10,739 nt of DNA from NCBI GenBank assembly GCA_028288645.1, contig JAQBNJ010000205.1:1-10739 (forward strand). The letters are read 5' to 3'. Each line of letters starts with the position of its first letter. The stretch's first letter is position 1. Below, piece after piece: positions 1-6,893 of this stretch. The DNA comes from Sediminibacterium sp. GTDB lineage: Bacteria; Bacteroidota; Bacteroidia; Chitinophagales; Chitinophagaceae. The position numbers and the translations under genes are program-made. Under the pieces are notes generated by a model. That model did no database searches, had not been told where the DNA came from, and was given only the letters and a program-made list of their open reading frames with translations.

Positions 1-1
1 C

Positions 2-370
2 GGCCTGATACCCGCCTATATTAAAACAGCTTATAAGAAAGAGCCTGTTTTTGGTAACAGCAAAGTGGTCTTTACGATCGGCGCCAATACATTTAAAGAG
101 AAGCTGGGTACCGATTTTGTGCAGAAAGCGATCATTAACGCCAATATCAAAGAAAAAGACCTGGAAGCTTTCAAAGAAGGCAATAATACAGCCATGTTCA
201 GGGGCGGGGCGAGCTTCGCGGATGCCATCACTTTTGGTGCTGACACGATAGAGAAAAAACTGGTTGACGAATTCGCTAAAGTAAAGGGAAAAAAAGTAGT
301 TCCATTTAAAGGATGGGATTCTGATTTAACAGAGTATTTAGAATTGTACAACGACCTTGCGGGCAAGTAA
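2..370 (+). CDS. Glycogen/starch synthase-like GT5 protein, C-terminal part (5' truncated by window edge)
   Basis: The frame is open from the first bases of the window and ends at TAA 368-370, so only the last 122 residues are visible. The start lies outside; the internal GTG at 65 is a Val codon, not a start. The visible part begins GLIPAYIKTAYKKEPVFGNS and continues with KVVFTIG, FADAITFGAD and a Lys-rich end. This matches my memory of the short (about 270-residue) Bacteroidota proteins annotated as glycogen/starch synthase (GT5 catalytic domain only), which would use a nucleotide-sugar donor for alpha-glucan synthesis in the cytoplasm. The characteristic N-terminal donor-binding region is not in the window, so activity cannot be judged. 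The DUF4270 gene follows after only 10 bp, a pairing I recall from other Bacteroidota genomes and one that supports the call. Co-transcription with it is likely. Confidence 0.72.
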   Translation, partial: GLIPAYIKTAYKKEPVFGNSKVVFTIGANTFKEKLGTDFVQKAIINANIKEKDLEAFKEGNNTAMFRGGASFADAITFGADTIEKKLVDEFAKVKGKKVVPFKGWDSDLTEYLELYNDLAGK

Positions 371-380
371 TTACTAACTC

Positions 381-1859
381 ATGCATTCATTTTTTACGCT
401 GCGTAGAATATTTATTTCGGGTATTGTTTTGATCGCTTTTTCTTCGGGCTGTACGCGTATCAGTTCTACCGATATAGGGGCAGGTTTAATTCCCCCGATA
501 GATGGTGTGATCACCAAAGACACATTACTGGATGTAATTACCGATTCATTTGATGATCTTGATTCTGCCAGGCTGTACTCGGCAGATAATCACCTGGTAG
601 GTGCGATAACCAACGATCCTTTATTCGGCACCACAACCGCTTCCATGTTTTTTGAGATGAAGCCGCCAACGTTCCCTTATTATATTCCAGGTAATAAAGA
701 CAGCCTGGTGGTTGATTCTGCCGTGCTGATACTTAGCTACAGGGGTGTGTATGGCGATTCAACCAAGCCGCTTACCCTTCGTCTTTTCGAGATCAATGGA
801 AATACCCTGCTTGACCCTGCTATTAGTTATCCGGTGAACTACCCAAGCCCTATTTCAACCGGGTTCGCGTTGGCTCCGCCGGTAACGCTTGATATCCGCC
901 GTTTAACAGATTCAGTTAATAACCGCTACGAGAATTCAAACAACCAGATCCGTATCCGACTCAATTCTGCGCAGGCATTCCGTTTTCTGAAAAGTTATGA
1001 TTCATTGGGTGCGTACAAGTCAGACTCGATGTTCAGAACAAATTTTGCGGGTTTTGCTTTGCAGGCTGATGCTTCTGGCGGTGCAAATGCGCTTTTAAAA
1101 GTTAACCTGCTTGATACCAATTCGAAGTTCGCTTTGTATTATAGTTCCAGTTCAACGGGCGCAACTGTCAGGGATACCTCGGTTGCCTATTTCAATTTTA
1201 TTGGCGGAACAGATGGACACCTGAATAGGGTCACCAGGAATAAAGCAGGAAGTGAGGCTGCCACACATTTTACTACCACTTCAAAACCTGATTCACTCGT
1301 ATATGTTCAAACCTCACCAGGATCTTATGTAAGGGTACGCATACCGGGTTTACAGGGATTATCGAACCGCATCATACACAGGGCAGAGCTGATAGCAGAG
1401 CAGGTGCCGGATGATGCACACCCCCTTGTTGAACCCTTTATGCTTCCGCCCCGGTATTTATTACTGAGCCGTTATGATTCAGTTCTAAAGGTGAAGAAAA
1501 ATATTCCGAACGATTATACGATCAGTTCCGACGGAAGCCCGAATATTTCCACCTTTGGCGGTTACCTCAGTTCAAAAGCCATCAATGGCTATGATAAAGT
1601 AGCTTCTTATACATTTGATCTCAGCCGCTATGTGCAGGGCATTGTTACCAGGAAAGACACTTCGTTCACTTTGCGTTTGAGTGCACCTGCCCAGGATTCA
1701 TTGCATTATACACCTCCTTACCCGGGAAACACAAGCTCACAGATGTACTATCTCACGCCAACTGTCGGAAACGATGTCGGAGATGGCAGGGTAAGATTGG
1801 GCGGAGGCACCCATTCCCGTTTCAGAATGCGTTTGAGGGTTATTTTCTCACGTATCTGA
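381..1859 (+). CDS. DUF4270 family lipoprotein
   Basis: The product has 492 residues. It starts with a charged segment, a hydrophobic stretch (about residues 11-20) and a lipobox-like FSSGC with Cys24, which indicates export and lipidation at an envelope membrane. Just after the Cys comes a DIGAGLIPP segment (31-39), which resembles the DIGxxLIP element near the N-terminus of DUF4270 proteins; the length is also usual for that family. The rest looks like a beta-rich extracytoplasmic domain with many Asp, Ser, Thr and aromatic residues, and it ends in an Arg-rich strand. The molecular function of DUF4270 is not known. The ATG at 381 puts the signal peptide right at the N-terminus, and the gene lies 10 bp after the GT5 gene, so the two probably share a transcript. 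The family call rests on motif memory, not a profile search. Confidence 0.8.
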   Translation: MHSFFTLRRIFISGIVLIAFSSGCTRISSTDIGAGLIPPIDGVITKDTLLDVITDSFDDLDSARLYSADNHLVGAITNDPLFGTTTASMFFEMKPPTFPYYIPGNKDSLVVDSAVLILSYRGVYGDSTKPLTLRLFEINGNTLLDPAISYPVNYPSPISTGFALAPPVTLDIRRLTDSVNNRYENSNNQIRIRLNSAQAFRFLKSYDSLGAYKSDSMFRTNFAGFALQADASGGANALLKVNLLDTNSKFALYYSSSSTGATVRDTSVAYFNFIGGTDGHLNRVTRNKAGSEAATHFTTTSKPDSLVYVQTSPGSYVRVRIPGLQGLSNRIIHRAELIAEQVPDDAHPLVEPFMLPPRYLLLSRYDSVLKVKKNIPNDYTISSDGSPNISTFGGYLSSKAINGYDKVASYTFDLSRYVQGIVTRKDTSFTLRLSAPAQDSLHYTPPYPGNTSSQMYYLTPTVGNDVGDGRVRLGGGTHSRFRMRLRVIFSRI

Positions 1860-1866
1860 TAACTGG

Positions 1867-1897
1867 TTCTGTTGTATTGTTCGTTAGTATATATTTG
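1867..1897 (+). promoter_or_regulatory. Probable metK promoter (Bacteroidota -33/-7 type)
   Basis: TATATTTG at 1890-1897 fits the Bacteroidota primary-sigma -7 consensus TAnnTTTG exactly. The -33 region is weak: TTC at 1867-1869 lies 20 bp upstream where TTG is expected, while a true TTG at 1872-1874 is too close (15 bp). Transcription would start a few bases after 1897, giving a leader of roughly 15-20 nt before the metK ATG at 1920. The whole gap between genes is only 60 bp, which leaves no room for a SAM riboswitch. Confidence 0.6.
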
Positions 1898-1919
1898 CAC
1901 CCATTAAAACCAAAATAAT

Positions 1920-3173
1920 ATGCCTTATTTGTTTACTTCTGAAAGTGTATCTGAAGGACATCCGGATAAAGTAGCCGACCAGATATCCGATGCGCTTATT
2001 GACAATTTTCTAGCATTTGATGCACAATCAAAAGTGGCTTGTGAAACATTGGTAACCACAGGGCAGGTTGTACTGGCCGGTGAAGTGAAATCAAAAGCAT
2101 ATCTCGATGTTCAGGAAATTGCACGTGGTGTGATCCGTAAGATCGGGTATACTAAGAGTGAGTACATGTTTGAAGCAAACAGTTGCGGAATATTTTCAGC
2201 TATTCATGAACAATCTGCAGATATCAACCAGGGTGTTGATAAAAAGAAGAAAGAAGAGCAGGGTGCAGGCGACCAGGGTATGATGTTTGGTTATGCTACC
2301 AACGAAACAGATGATTATATGCCATTGGCACTTGACCTGGCGCATAAGATCCTGATTGAGCTGGCCGCTTTGAGAAGAGAGAACAAACAGATCAAATACC
2401 TGCGTCCTGATGCCAAAAGCCAGGTAACGCTTGAGTATGATGATAATAACAAACCGGTTCGTATAGATGCGATCGTGGTTTCAACACAGCATGATGATTT
2501 TGATTCGGAAGCCAAGATGTTGGCTAAGATCAAAGAAGATATTATCAACATCCTGATCCCGCGTGTTAAATCAAAATATAAAAAATACGGCAAACTGTTC
2601 AATGATAAGATCAAGTATCATATCAACCCAACAGGTAAATTCGTGATCGGTGGCCCGCATGGTGATACCGGTTTAACAGGGCGTAAGATCATTGTAGATA
2701 CCTATGGTGGTAAAGGCGCACATGGTGGTGGTGCGTTTAGCGGAAAAGATCCAAGCAAGGTTGACCGTTCTGCAGCGTACGCAACACGCCATATTGCAAA
2801 GAACCTGGTAGCAGCGGGTATTGCGGATGAAGTATTGGTACAGGTTTCCTATGCGATCGGGGTGGCACAACCAACCTCCATCAATGTAAATACCTATGGC
2901 ACAGCTAAGGTTGACCTGACTGATGGCCAGATCGGCAAAATGATAGAAGGTATTTTTGACCTTCGTCCTTACTTTATCGAGCAGCGTTTGAAATTACGTA
3001 CACCCATTTACAGTGAAACAGCTGCTTACGGACACATGGGCCGTAAGAATGAAGTGGTAACTAAACAATTCACTTCACCGGATGGTAAGGTTAAGAATGT
3101 AAAAGTAGAACTGTTTACCTGGGAAAAACTTGACTATGTTACCAAAGTGAAAAAAGCTTTTGGTGTTAAATAG
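1920..3173 (+). CDS. metK: S-adenosylmethionine synthetase (methionine adenosyltransferase)
   Basis: MetK makes S-adenosylmethionine from methionine and ATP in the cytoplasm, releasing phosphate and pyrophosphate; the enzyme is normally a homotetramer. The 417-residue product carries the family signatures: [13 protein letters not shown] at 5-17 with catalytic His14, the [12 protein letters not shown] hexapeptide region at 115-126, the [13 protein letters not shown] segment at 234-246 followed by GDTGLTGRK, and the P-loop-like GGGAFSGKD at 269-277. Length is slightly above the usual 380-400 residues; a Lys/Glu-rich stretch at 108-113 just before the hexapeptide and a Lys-rich segment at 217-232 are the visible local features. 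The start is preceded by A-rich sequence and a good -7 box. The stop is TAG at 3171-3173, followed by a strong terminator, so this is a clear single-gene transcription unit. It also shows that TAG is a genuine stop in this genome. Confidence 0.98.
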   Translation: MPYLFTSESVSEGHPDKVADQISDALIDNFLAFDAQSKVACETLVTTGQVVLAGEVKSKAYLDVQEIARGVIRKIGYTKSEYMFEANSCGIFSAIHEQSADINQGVDKKKKEEQGAGDQGMMFGYATNETDDYMPLALDLAHKILIELAALRRENKQIKYLRPDAKSQVTLEYDDNNKPVRIDAIVVSTQHDDFDSEAKMLAKIKEDIINILIPRVKSKYKKYGKLFNDKIKYHINPTGKFVIGGPHGDTGLTGRKIIVDTYGGKGAHGGGAFSGKDPSKVDRSAAYATRHIAKNLVAAGIADEVLVQVSYAIGVAQPTSINVNTYGTAKVDLTDGQIGKMIEGIFDLRPYFIEQRLKLRTPIYSETAAYGHMGRKNEVVTKQFTSPDGKVKNVKVELFTWEKLDYVTKVKKAFGVK

Positions 3174-3191
3174 GTTATTAAGAAAATAATC

Positions 3192-3222
3192 AAAACCTCT
3201 GCTCAGTTGGCAGAGGTTTTTT
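3192..3222 (+). terminator. Rho-independent terminator of metK
   Basis: Arm 3192-3202 (AAAACCTCTGC) and arm 3210-3220 (GCAGAGGTTTT) pair perfectly over 11 bp around a 7-nt loop (3203-3209), and a T-rich run follows (3217-3222, then TTTT again at 3225-3228). It lies 19 bp after the metK stop. The A-run on the 5' side would also make it usable in reverse, but no gene converges here. Confidence 0.93.
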
Positions 3223-3226
3223 AATT

Positions 3227-3296
3227 TTAGGTATTGGGCATTAGGTGTTAGGCATTAGCTCCTGGCCGTTGCTAAAAGCTAATGGCTAATACCTAA
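3227..3296. repeat. Imperfect inverted repeat built from TTAGG/GCATTAG words
   Basis: Arm 3227-3252 matches the reverse complement of arm 3271-3296 at 21 of 26 positions by hand count, with an 18-base spacer. Inside the left arm and spacer GGCATTAG occurs twice (3237-3244 and 3251-3258), so the element is made of short related words (TTAGG, GCATTAG, and CTAAT on the other arm). It fills most of the gap between the metK terminator and the next gene. This composition resembles low-complexity intergenic repeats of Bacteroidota genomes, a REP-like or noncoding hairpin element. There is no sign of a transposase or of coding capacity. Confidence 0.65.
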
Positions 3297-3318
3297 TAGC
3301 TTCTTCTCAAACCAGCGT

Positions 3319-3813
3319 ATGAAAAAAAATATCTCTCTTGCTGCTTTTCTCACAGTAGTAATGATCATTGTGCTGCGTTGGCAGGGCAATAGCCTTGTGA
3401 ATACTACCAGTCCGGGGGGTATCGTGAATCTTGAATTTGCCTATACGCCGCAAAGGTTACTGGAATTGCTTTCCCATTGGGATATCACCGCTGTGAAGAC
3501 AAATATCTGGCTCGATTTTCTTTTTATCATCTCGTATACGCTCTTTCTATCTGTTGCAGCAGAACTTTGCTCCGAAAGATGGCCGGAAAACAGTGTGCCA
3601 CGCCAGGCAGGATTGTTCTTTGCAAAAATGGCCTACCTGGCAGGTATTTTTGATATTGCTGAGAACCTGTTGATGATGCAAAGCATCGAAGGAAACTATA
3701 CGATCACATTGCTTCAATTTACTTTTTACTTTGCGGCGATCAAATTTGTATTGGCAGGGATCATTGTTATTTACCTGCTTGCCTCTTTGCCTTTTATCAT
3801 TCGAAAAAAATAA
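3319..3813 (+). CDS. Four-helix integral membrane protein of unknown function
   Basis: The product has 164 residues and I do not recognise the family. Hydrophobic segments lie at about 4-19, 63-84, 97-118 and 134-158, so four membrane helices are likely. The loop between helices 1 and 2 (about 20-62) contains a polar segment with FAYTPQRLLELL. Helix 2 carries Asp66 in NIWLDFLFIISYT, and helix 3 contains FDIAENLLMM at 111-120, whose acidic residues inside or at the edge of the membrane could matter for function. The protein ends in the basic IIRKK, consistent with a cytoplasmic C-terminus. The Nudix gene begins 7 bp after the stop, so the two are almost certainly co-transcribed. No promoter of the TAnnTTTG kind is visible upstream; the region holds the inverted repeat. 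Confidence 0.75.
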   Translation: MKKNISLAAFLTVVMIIVLRWQGNSLVNTTSPGGIVNLEFAYTPQRLLELLSHWDITAVKTNIWLDFLFIISYTLFLSVAAELCSERWPENSVPRQAGLFFAKMAYLAGIFDIAENLLMMQSIEGNYTITLLQFTFYFAAIKFVLAGIIVIYLLASLPFIIRKK

Positions 3814-3820
3814 ACGCATA

Positions 3821-4375
3821 ATGGAGAATAATCCATGGATCATCAAAGAAGAGAAAAAAGTGTATGAGAATCCATGGATATCCGTTACAGAATATGATGT
3901 ATTGAATCCTGCTGGCAACAAAGGCATTTACGGGAAAGTACATTTTAAAAATACAGCCGTTGGCATCATGGTATTGGATGAAGAAATGAATACCTGGCTG
4001 GTGGGACAATACCGTTTCCCTTTAAATAGTTATAGTTGGGAAATTCCCGAAGGTGGTTCACCTGTTGCGGATGATCCGTTAGCAGGCGCAAAACGGGAAT
4101 TACTGGAAGAAACAGGTTTGGCAGCGGCGCATTGGCAACCATTGTTGCGAATGCATCTGTCAAACTCTGTAAGCGATGAGTTAGCTATCGTGTATCTCGC
4201 TACAGGTTTAACTCAGTTGGAACCGGAACCGGAAGAAACAGAGCAGCTCATTGTGAAAAAAATTCCCTTCGATGAAGCATACAGGATGGTGGAAGAGGGG
4301 CTGATCACCGATTCGATGAGCGTATCGGCTATCATAAAAATAAAACTACTGTTCGCAGAAGGAAAATTGAAATAA
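3821..4375 (+). CDS. Nudix hydrolase, ADP-ribose pyrophosphatase-like
   Basis: The product has 184 residues, and the Nudix fold is clear. After an N-terminal strand region with YENPWISVTEYDV comes VGQYRFPLNSYSWEIPEGG (61-79) and then a Nudix box at 78-100 ending RELLEETGL, with the metal-binding Glu residues E93, E96 and E97. The first Glu of the canonical GX5EX7REUXEEXGU box is Asp84 here, a conservative change. SNSVSDE at 114-120 resembles the segment after the box in ADP-ribose/NDP-sugar hydrolases. The likely reaction is hydrolysis of a nucleoside diphosphate linked to another moiety, such as ADP-ribose; the exact substrate is inference. The frame is open back to 3731, but that part overlaps the previous gene; ATG 3821 gives the natural N-terminus and a 7-bp spacing. 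It is probably co-transcribed with the membrane gene, and the methyltransferase gene follows closely. Confidence 0.92.
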   Translation: MENNPWIIKEEKKVYENPWISVTEYDVLNPAGNKGIYGKVHFKNTAVGIMVLDEEMNTWLVGQYRFPLNSYSWEIPEGGSPVADDPLAGAKRELLEETGLAAAHWQPLLRMHLSNSVSDELAIVYLATGLTQLEPEPEETEQLIVKKIPFDEAYRMVEEGLITDSMSVSAIIKIKLLFAEGKLK

Positions 4376-4383
4376 TACATTTG
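4352..4383 (+). promoter_or_regulatory. Possible promoter giving a near-leaderless rlmB transcript
   Basis: TACATTTG at 4376-4383 matches the TAnnTTTG -7 consensus exactly and ends three bases before the ATG at 4387. TTC at 4352-4354, 21 bp upstream, would be a one-mismatch -33 element, the same kind of near-match seen before metK. If used, the transcript would begin at or next to the start codon. It overlaps the stop of the Nudix gene, so a chance match remains possible. Confidence 0.4.
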
Positions 4384-4386
4384 CAG

Positions 4387-5133
4387 ATGCCTGTTAAACA
4401 AAGTTCACTTATTATCGGCCGGCAACCATTGGTTGAGGCCCTGCAGTCCGGAAAAGCCATCGATAAGATATTGCTTCAGAAGAATGCGGTTGGAGACGTG
4501 ATCAACACGATCCGCCAGTTGGCGAGAGAACACAATGTTCCCATACAGGTTGTGCCCATCGAAAAATTAAATGGGTTAACAAAAGCCAACCACCAGGGGC
4601 TGATCGCATTCGCAGCAAGGGTTCAATACATGGATCTTCAGCAGGTGATCGATCATGTGGTTTCTAACGGTGAACTTCCTTTGTTCTTAATGCTGGATGG
4701 CGTAACCGATGTTCGCAACATCGGAGCAATTGCAAGAAGCGCGGTTTGTTGTGGCGCGCAGGCCATCATCATACCCGATAAAGGTGTGGGTGCTTTGAAT
4801 GAAGAAGCGATGAAAAGCAGCGCCGGTGCATTGGAGCAGATACATATCTGCCGTGTAAACAGTTTATTAAAAGCTGTCGATACTTTACACTTGAATGGCA
4901 TCAAAGTTTTTACAAGTGAAATGCGTGCGGAGCAAAATGTATTTGAACTTCCTTTCACCGACCCCTGTTGTATTATTATGGGTGATGAAGGAAAAGGCGT
5001 ACAACCCTATCTCGCAAAAGCCGCGGATCATTTCTTTAAGATACCGATGGCTGCGGCATTTGATTCATTCAATGTATCTGTGGCAACAGGTATCATTCTA
5101 TACGAAGCAATGAAACATAGGATGGGAAAGTAA
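4387..5133 (+). CDS. rlmB: 23S rRNA (guanosine-2'-O)-methyltransferase, TrmH/SpoU family
   Basis: The 248-residue product has the two-part layout of RlmB. An N-terminal substrate-binding domain opens with LIIGRQPLVEAL (8-19) and contains NHQGLIAFAA (68-77). A SPOUT (knotted) catalytic domain follows with motif 1 DVRNIGAIARSA (108-119; N111 and R117), motif 2 IIMGDEGKGV (196-205; E201) and motif 3 SFNVSVATGIILYEA (227-241; N229). The enzyme would transfer a methyl group from S-adenosylmethionine to the ribose of a guanosine in 23S rRNA; a tRNA 2'-O-methyltransferase of the same family is the main alternative. I take ATG 4387 as start; an in-frame TTG at 4381 would add only two residues and lies inside the -7-like box. 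The gene follows the Nudix gene by 11 bp and ends 20 bp before the convergent kelch gene. Confidence 0.92.
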   Translation: MPVKQSSLIIGRQPLVEALQSGKAIDKILLQKNAVGDVINTIRQLAREHNVPIQVVPIEKLNGLTKANHQGLIAFAARVQYMDLQQVIDHVVSNGELPLFLMLDGVTDVRNIGAIARSAVCCGAQAIIIPDKGVGALNEEAMKSSAGALEQIHICRVNSLLKAVDTLHLNGIKVFTSEMRAEQNVFELPFTDPCCIIMGDEGKGVQPYLAKAADHFFKIPMAAAFDSFNVSVATGIILYEAMKHRMGK

Positions 5134-5153
5134 CTGCCAGTATGTATAGCGCT

Positions 5154-6860
5154 TTATAGTTTGATCCATTTTTTTGTTTGCAATACTTTATCCTCTCCCA
5201 TTAATTTGATAAAATAAGTGCCGGCGGGAAGGTTATTAATTTGCATGCTGGCCATTGAGCCTTTCGATACTCCTTTGAACACACCTTCCTTCAATAACCT
5301 GCTATTAATATCCAACACCTGCCAGTTGAGTTTTTGGTAAAATTTGTTACTGAGTATACTGAACTGGTTTATTGCCGATGGATTGTTCAATAAAATAATT
5401 GATGATGGATCTGCGGTTATGCCTGGCGGCTTAACTGCTGTTACAACACCACTGCCGGTTCCATAATTGAATTTCCAAAGTTCAGAATAGCCATTATATG
5501 CTGAATTAGGAACTACGGGCACCGAAAAAGGAATATCATTTTCGCCGCCGTATAAACAAAAGTTACCGCTGATATCTCTCCATCTGAAACTGTTTGCCCT
5601 GGCGCCGGGTGTATTGGCGGCAGCATTAATACCCAAAGTGCCATAAGTACCCCGGTCCTTTATATCGTTACTGCCACTTATCCAGGCCCAGGCAGTTCCA
5701 TCCCATTTCCACAGATCATTTAAATAACCCATAGTACCGGTACCGTATCCTTCTCCTCCAAACAGCCAGAAATGACCGCTGTTATCGGCCCAGCCAACGC
5801 CATGCTTTCTGGCGCCAGGTGTATTGGAAGCGGCTGCAATACCTTTTACACCATAACTGGCTTTCGCATCATGGGTACTACTGCCATTTACCCATGTCCA
5901 GTTACTGCCATCCCATTTCCATAGATCATTGAGGAAGTTGCCGATGGCTGGAGAAGATATAAGTGCGGCCGAGGTTTGACCGGTCCCACCGAATAACCAT
6001 AGATTATCTTTATCATCTACCCATGAAACACTTCCATATCTTGGTTCGGGTATATTGGCAGCAGCGGGAATACCTTTTGTTCCATAGTTTCCTGCAACAT
6101 AATTATACTCGCCACTCACCCATGTCCAGTTAGTGCCGTCCCATTTCCAGAGATCATTTGAGTAGGTGATATAACCTCGGTAGTAATAATCAATTCCCCC
6201 AAACACCCATACAATGCCTTTGCTGTCGACCCATGTTACACTATTCTGTTTGCCGGGTGGCAAATTTGCCGGATCAGTAACACCTTTTGTTCCGTAGTGA
6301 TAGTTGATGGTTGGGGGAACAGTAACCAATGAGCCAGTATTCTCACCACCATTGATCCAAGTCCAGTTGATACCATCCCATTTCCAGAGATCATTGAACC
6401 AGGAATTATATCCATCAGATCCGCCGAATAACCACAGGTTACCTTTATTGTCTGTCCAGCCCACACTACCGGTTCTTGCACCGGGCCGGTTAGCCGGATC
6501 AGCAACCCCTTTGGTACCATAAATGGTTCTCTCATTAAAAACATTGCTTCCGCTGATCCATGTCCAGTTGGTACCATCCCATTTCCAAAGATCATTCAGG
6601 TTATTGCTTGAATTCGGCGGGGTTTTTACCTTACCTCCAAACAACCATAGGTTTCCGGTGATGTCCGTCCAGCTAACCCCATCAGACCTTACCCCAGGAG
6701 AATTGGTTGCAGCAGCAACTCCTTTCACGCCATAATTAGCTAATTGGTTATGTGCAGTGTCCCCATTTATCCAGGTCCACTGATTGGTTTGCGCTTTTAA
6801 TAAATGCAATGAAATGATACAGAGAACAAGTGTAAGAAGAAGCCTGTTGATTTTTTTCAT
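5154..6860 (-). CDS. Secreted kelch-type beta-propeller protein with T9SS sorting domain
   Basis: The product has 568 residues. Residues 1-24 are a signal peptide (MKK start, hydrophobic core, LKAQ end). Six repeats of about 70-77 residues start at Tyr43, Tyr114, Tyr189, Tyr259, Tyr336 and Tyr406. Each unit reads roughly YGTKGVxxxxNxPGxR, then SVxWxDxxGNLWLFGG, then NDLWKWDGTNWTWxxG. The last ends ELWKF without the WTW strand, while an extra QWTWING (27-33) precedes the first, so the N-terminal strand probably closes a six-bladed propeller. Residues about 494-568 form a T9SS type A sorting domain with INNLPAGTYFIKL (541-553) and a final KKWIKL, so the mature protein should cross the outer membrane and be released or anchored at the surface. 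Ligand or activity is unknown; no catalytic residues can be assigned. It is the last gene of the minus-strand run, 33 bp after the radical SAM gene. Confidence 0.87.
   Translation of the reverse strand: MKKINRLLLTLVLCIISLHLLKAQTNQWTWINGDTAHNQLANYGVKGVAAATNSPGVRSDGVSWTDITGNLWLFGGKVKTPPNSSNNLNDLWKWDGTNWTWISGSNVFNERTIYGTKGVADPANRPGARTGSVGWTDNKGNLWLFGGSDGYNSWFNDLWKWDGINWTWINGGENTGSLVTVPPTINYHYGTKGVTDPANLPPGKQNSVTWVDSKGIVWVFGGIDYYYRGYITYSNDLWKWDGTNWTWVSGEYNYVAGNYGTKGIPAAANIPEPRYGSVSWVDDKDNLWLFGGTGQTSAALISSPAIGNFLNDLWKWDGSNWTWVNGSSTHDAKASYGVKGIAAASNTPGARKHGVGWADNSGHFWLFGGEGYGTGTMGYLNDLWKWDGTAWAWISGSNDIKDRGTYGTLGINAAANTPGARANSFRWRDISGNFCLYGGENDIPFSVPVVPNSAYNGYSELWKFNYGTGSGVVTAVKPPGITADPSSIILLNNPSAINQFSILSNKFYQKLNWQVLDINSRLLKEGVFKGVSKGSMASMQINNLPAGTYFIKLMGEDKVLQTKKWIKL
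5454..6734 (-). repeat. Six tandem in-frame repeats encoding the propeller blades
   Basis: Repeat starts fall at 6734, 6521, 6296, 6086, 5855 and 5645 on the minus strand, so units are about 210-231 bp. The DNA stays recognisably similar in the block coding NDLWKWDG, seen on the plus strand as variants of CCATCCCATTTCC followed by AGATCATT. Unit length differs mainly through loops after the FGG motif, as expected for divergence of old duplications rather than recent expansion. Confidence 0.85.
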
Positions 6861-6893
6861 AACATGATATTTACTTTCAGGATCACATTTTTG

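Noticed and set aside
1860..1919. Possible SAM riboswitch before metK.
   Set aside because: The gap is only 60 bp and shows a promoter box close to the start codon; there is no room for a riboswitch fold.
2315..2870. Minus-strand open frames inside metK.
   Set aside because: They are antisense to a gene with full family signatures and encode no recognisable motif.
3731..3820. A 30-residue N-terminal extension of the Nudix gene upstream of ATG 3821.
   Set aside because: It overlaps the end of the membrane protein gene in another frame and is unneeded; the family N-terminus fits ATG 3821, 7 bp after the upstream stop.
6304..6735. Two adjacent plus-strand open frames (6304-6522 and 6523-6735) with similar translations.
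   Set aside because: They are antisense shadows of two kelch repeats; their similarity comes from the repeats on the minus strand.
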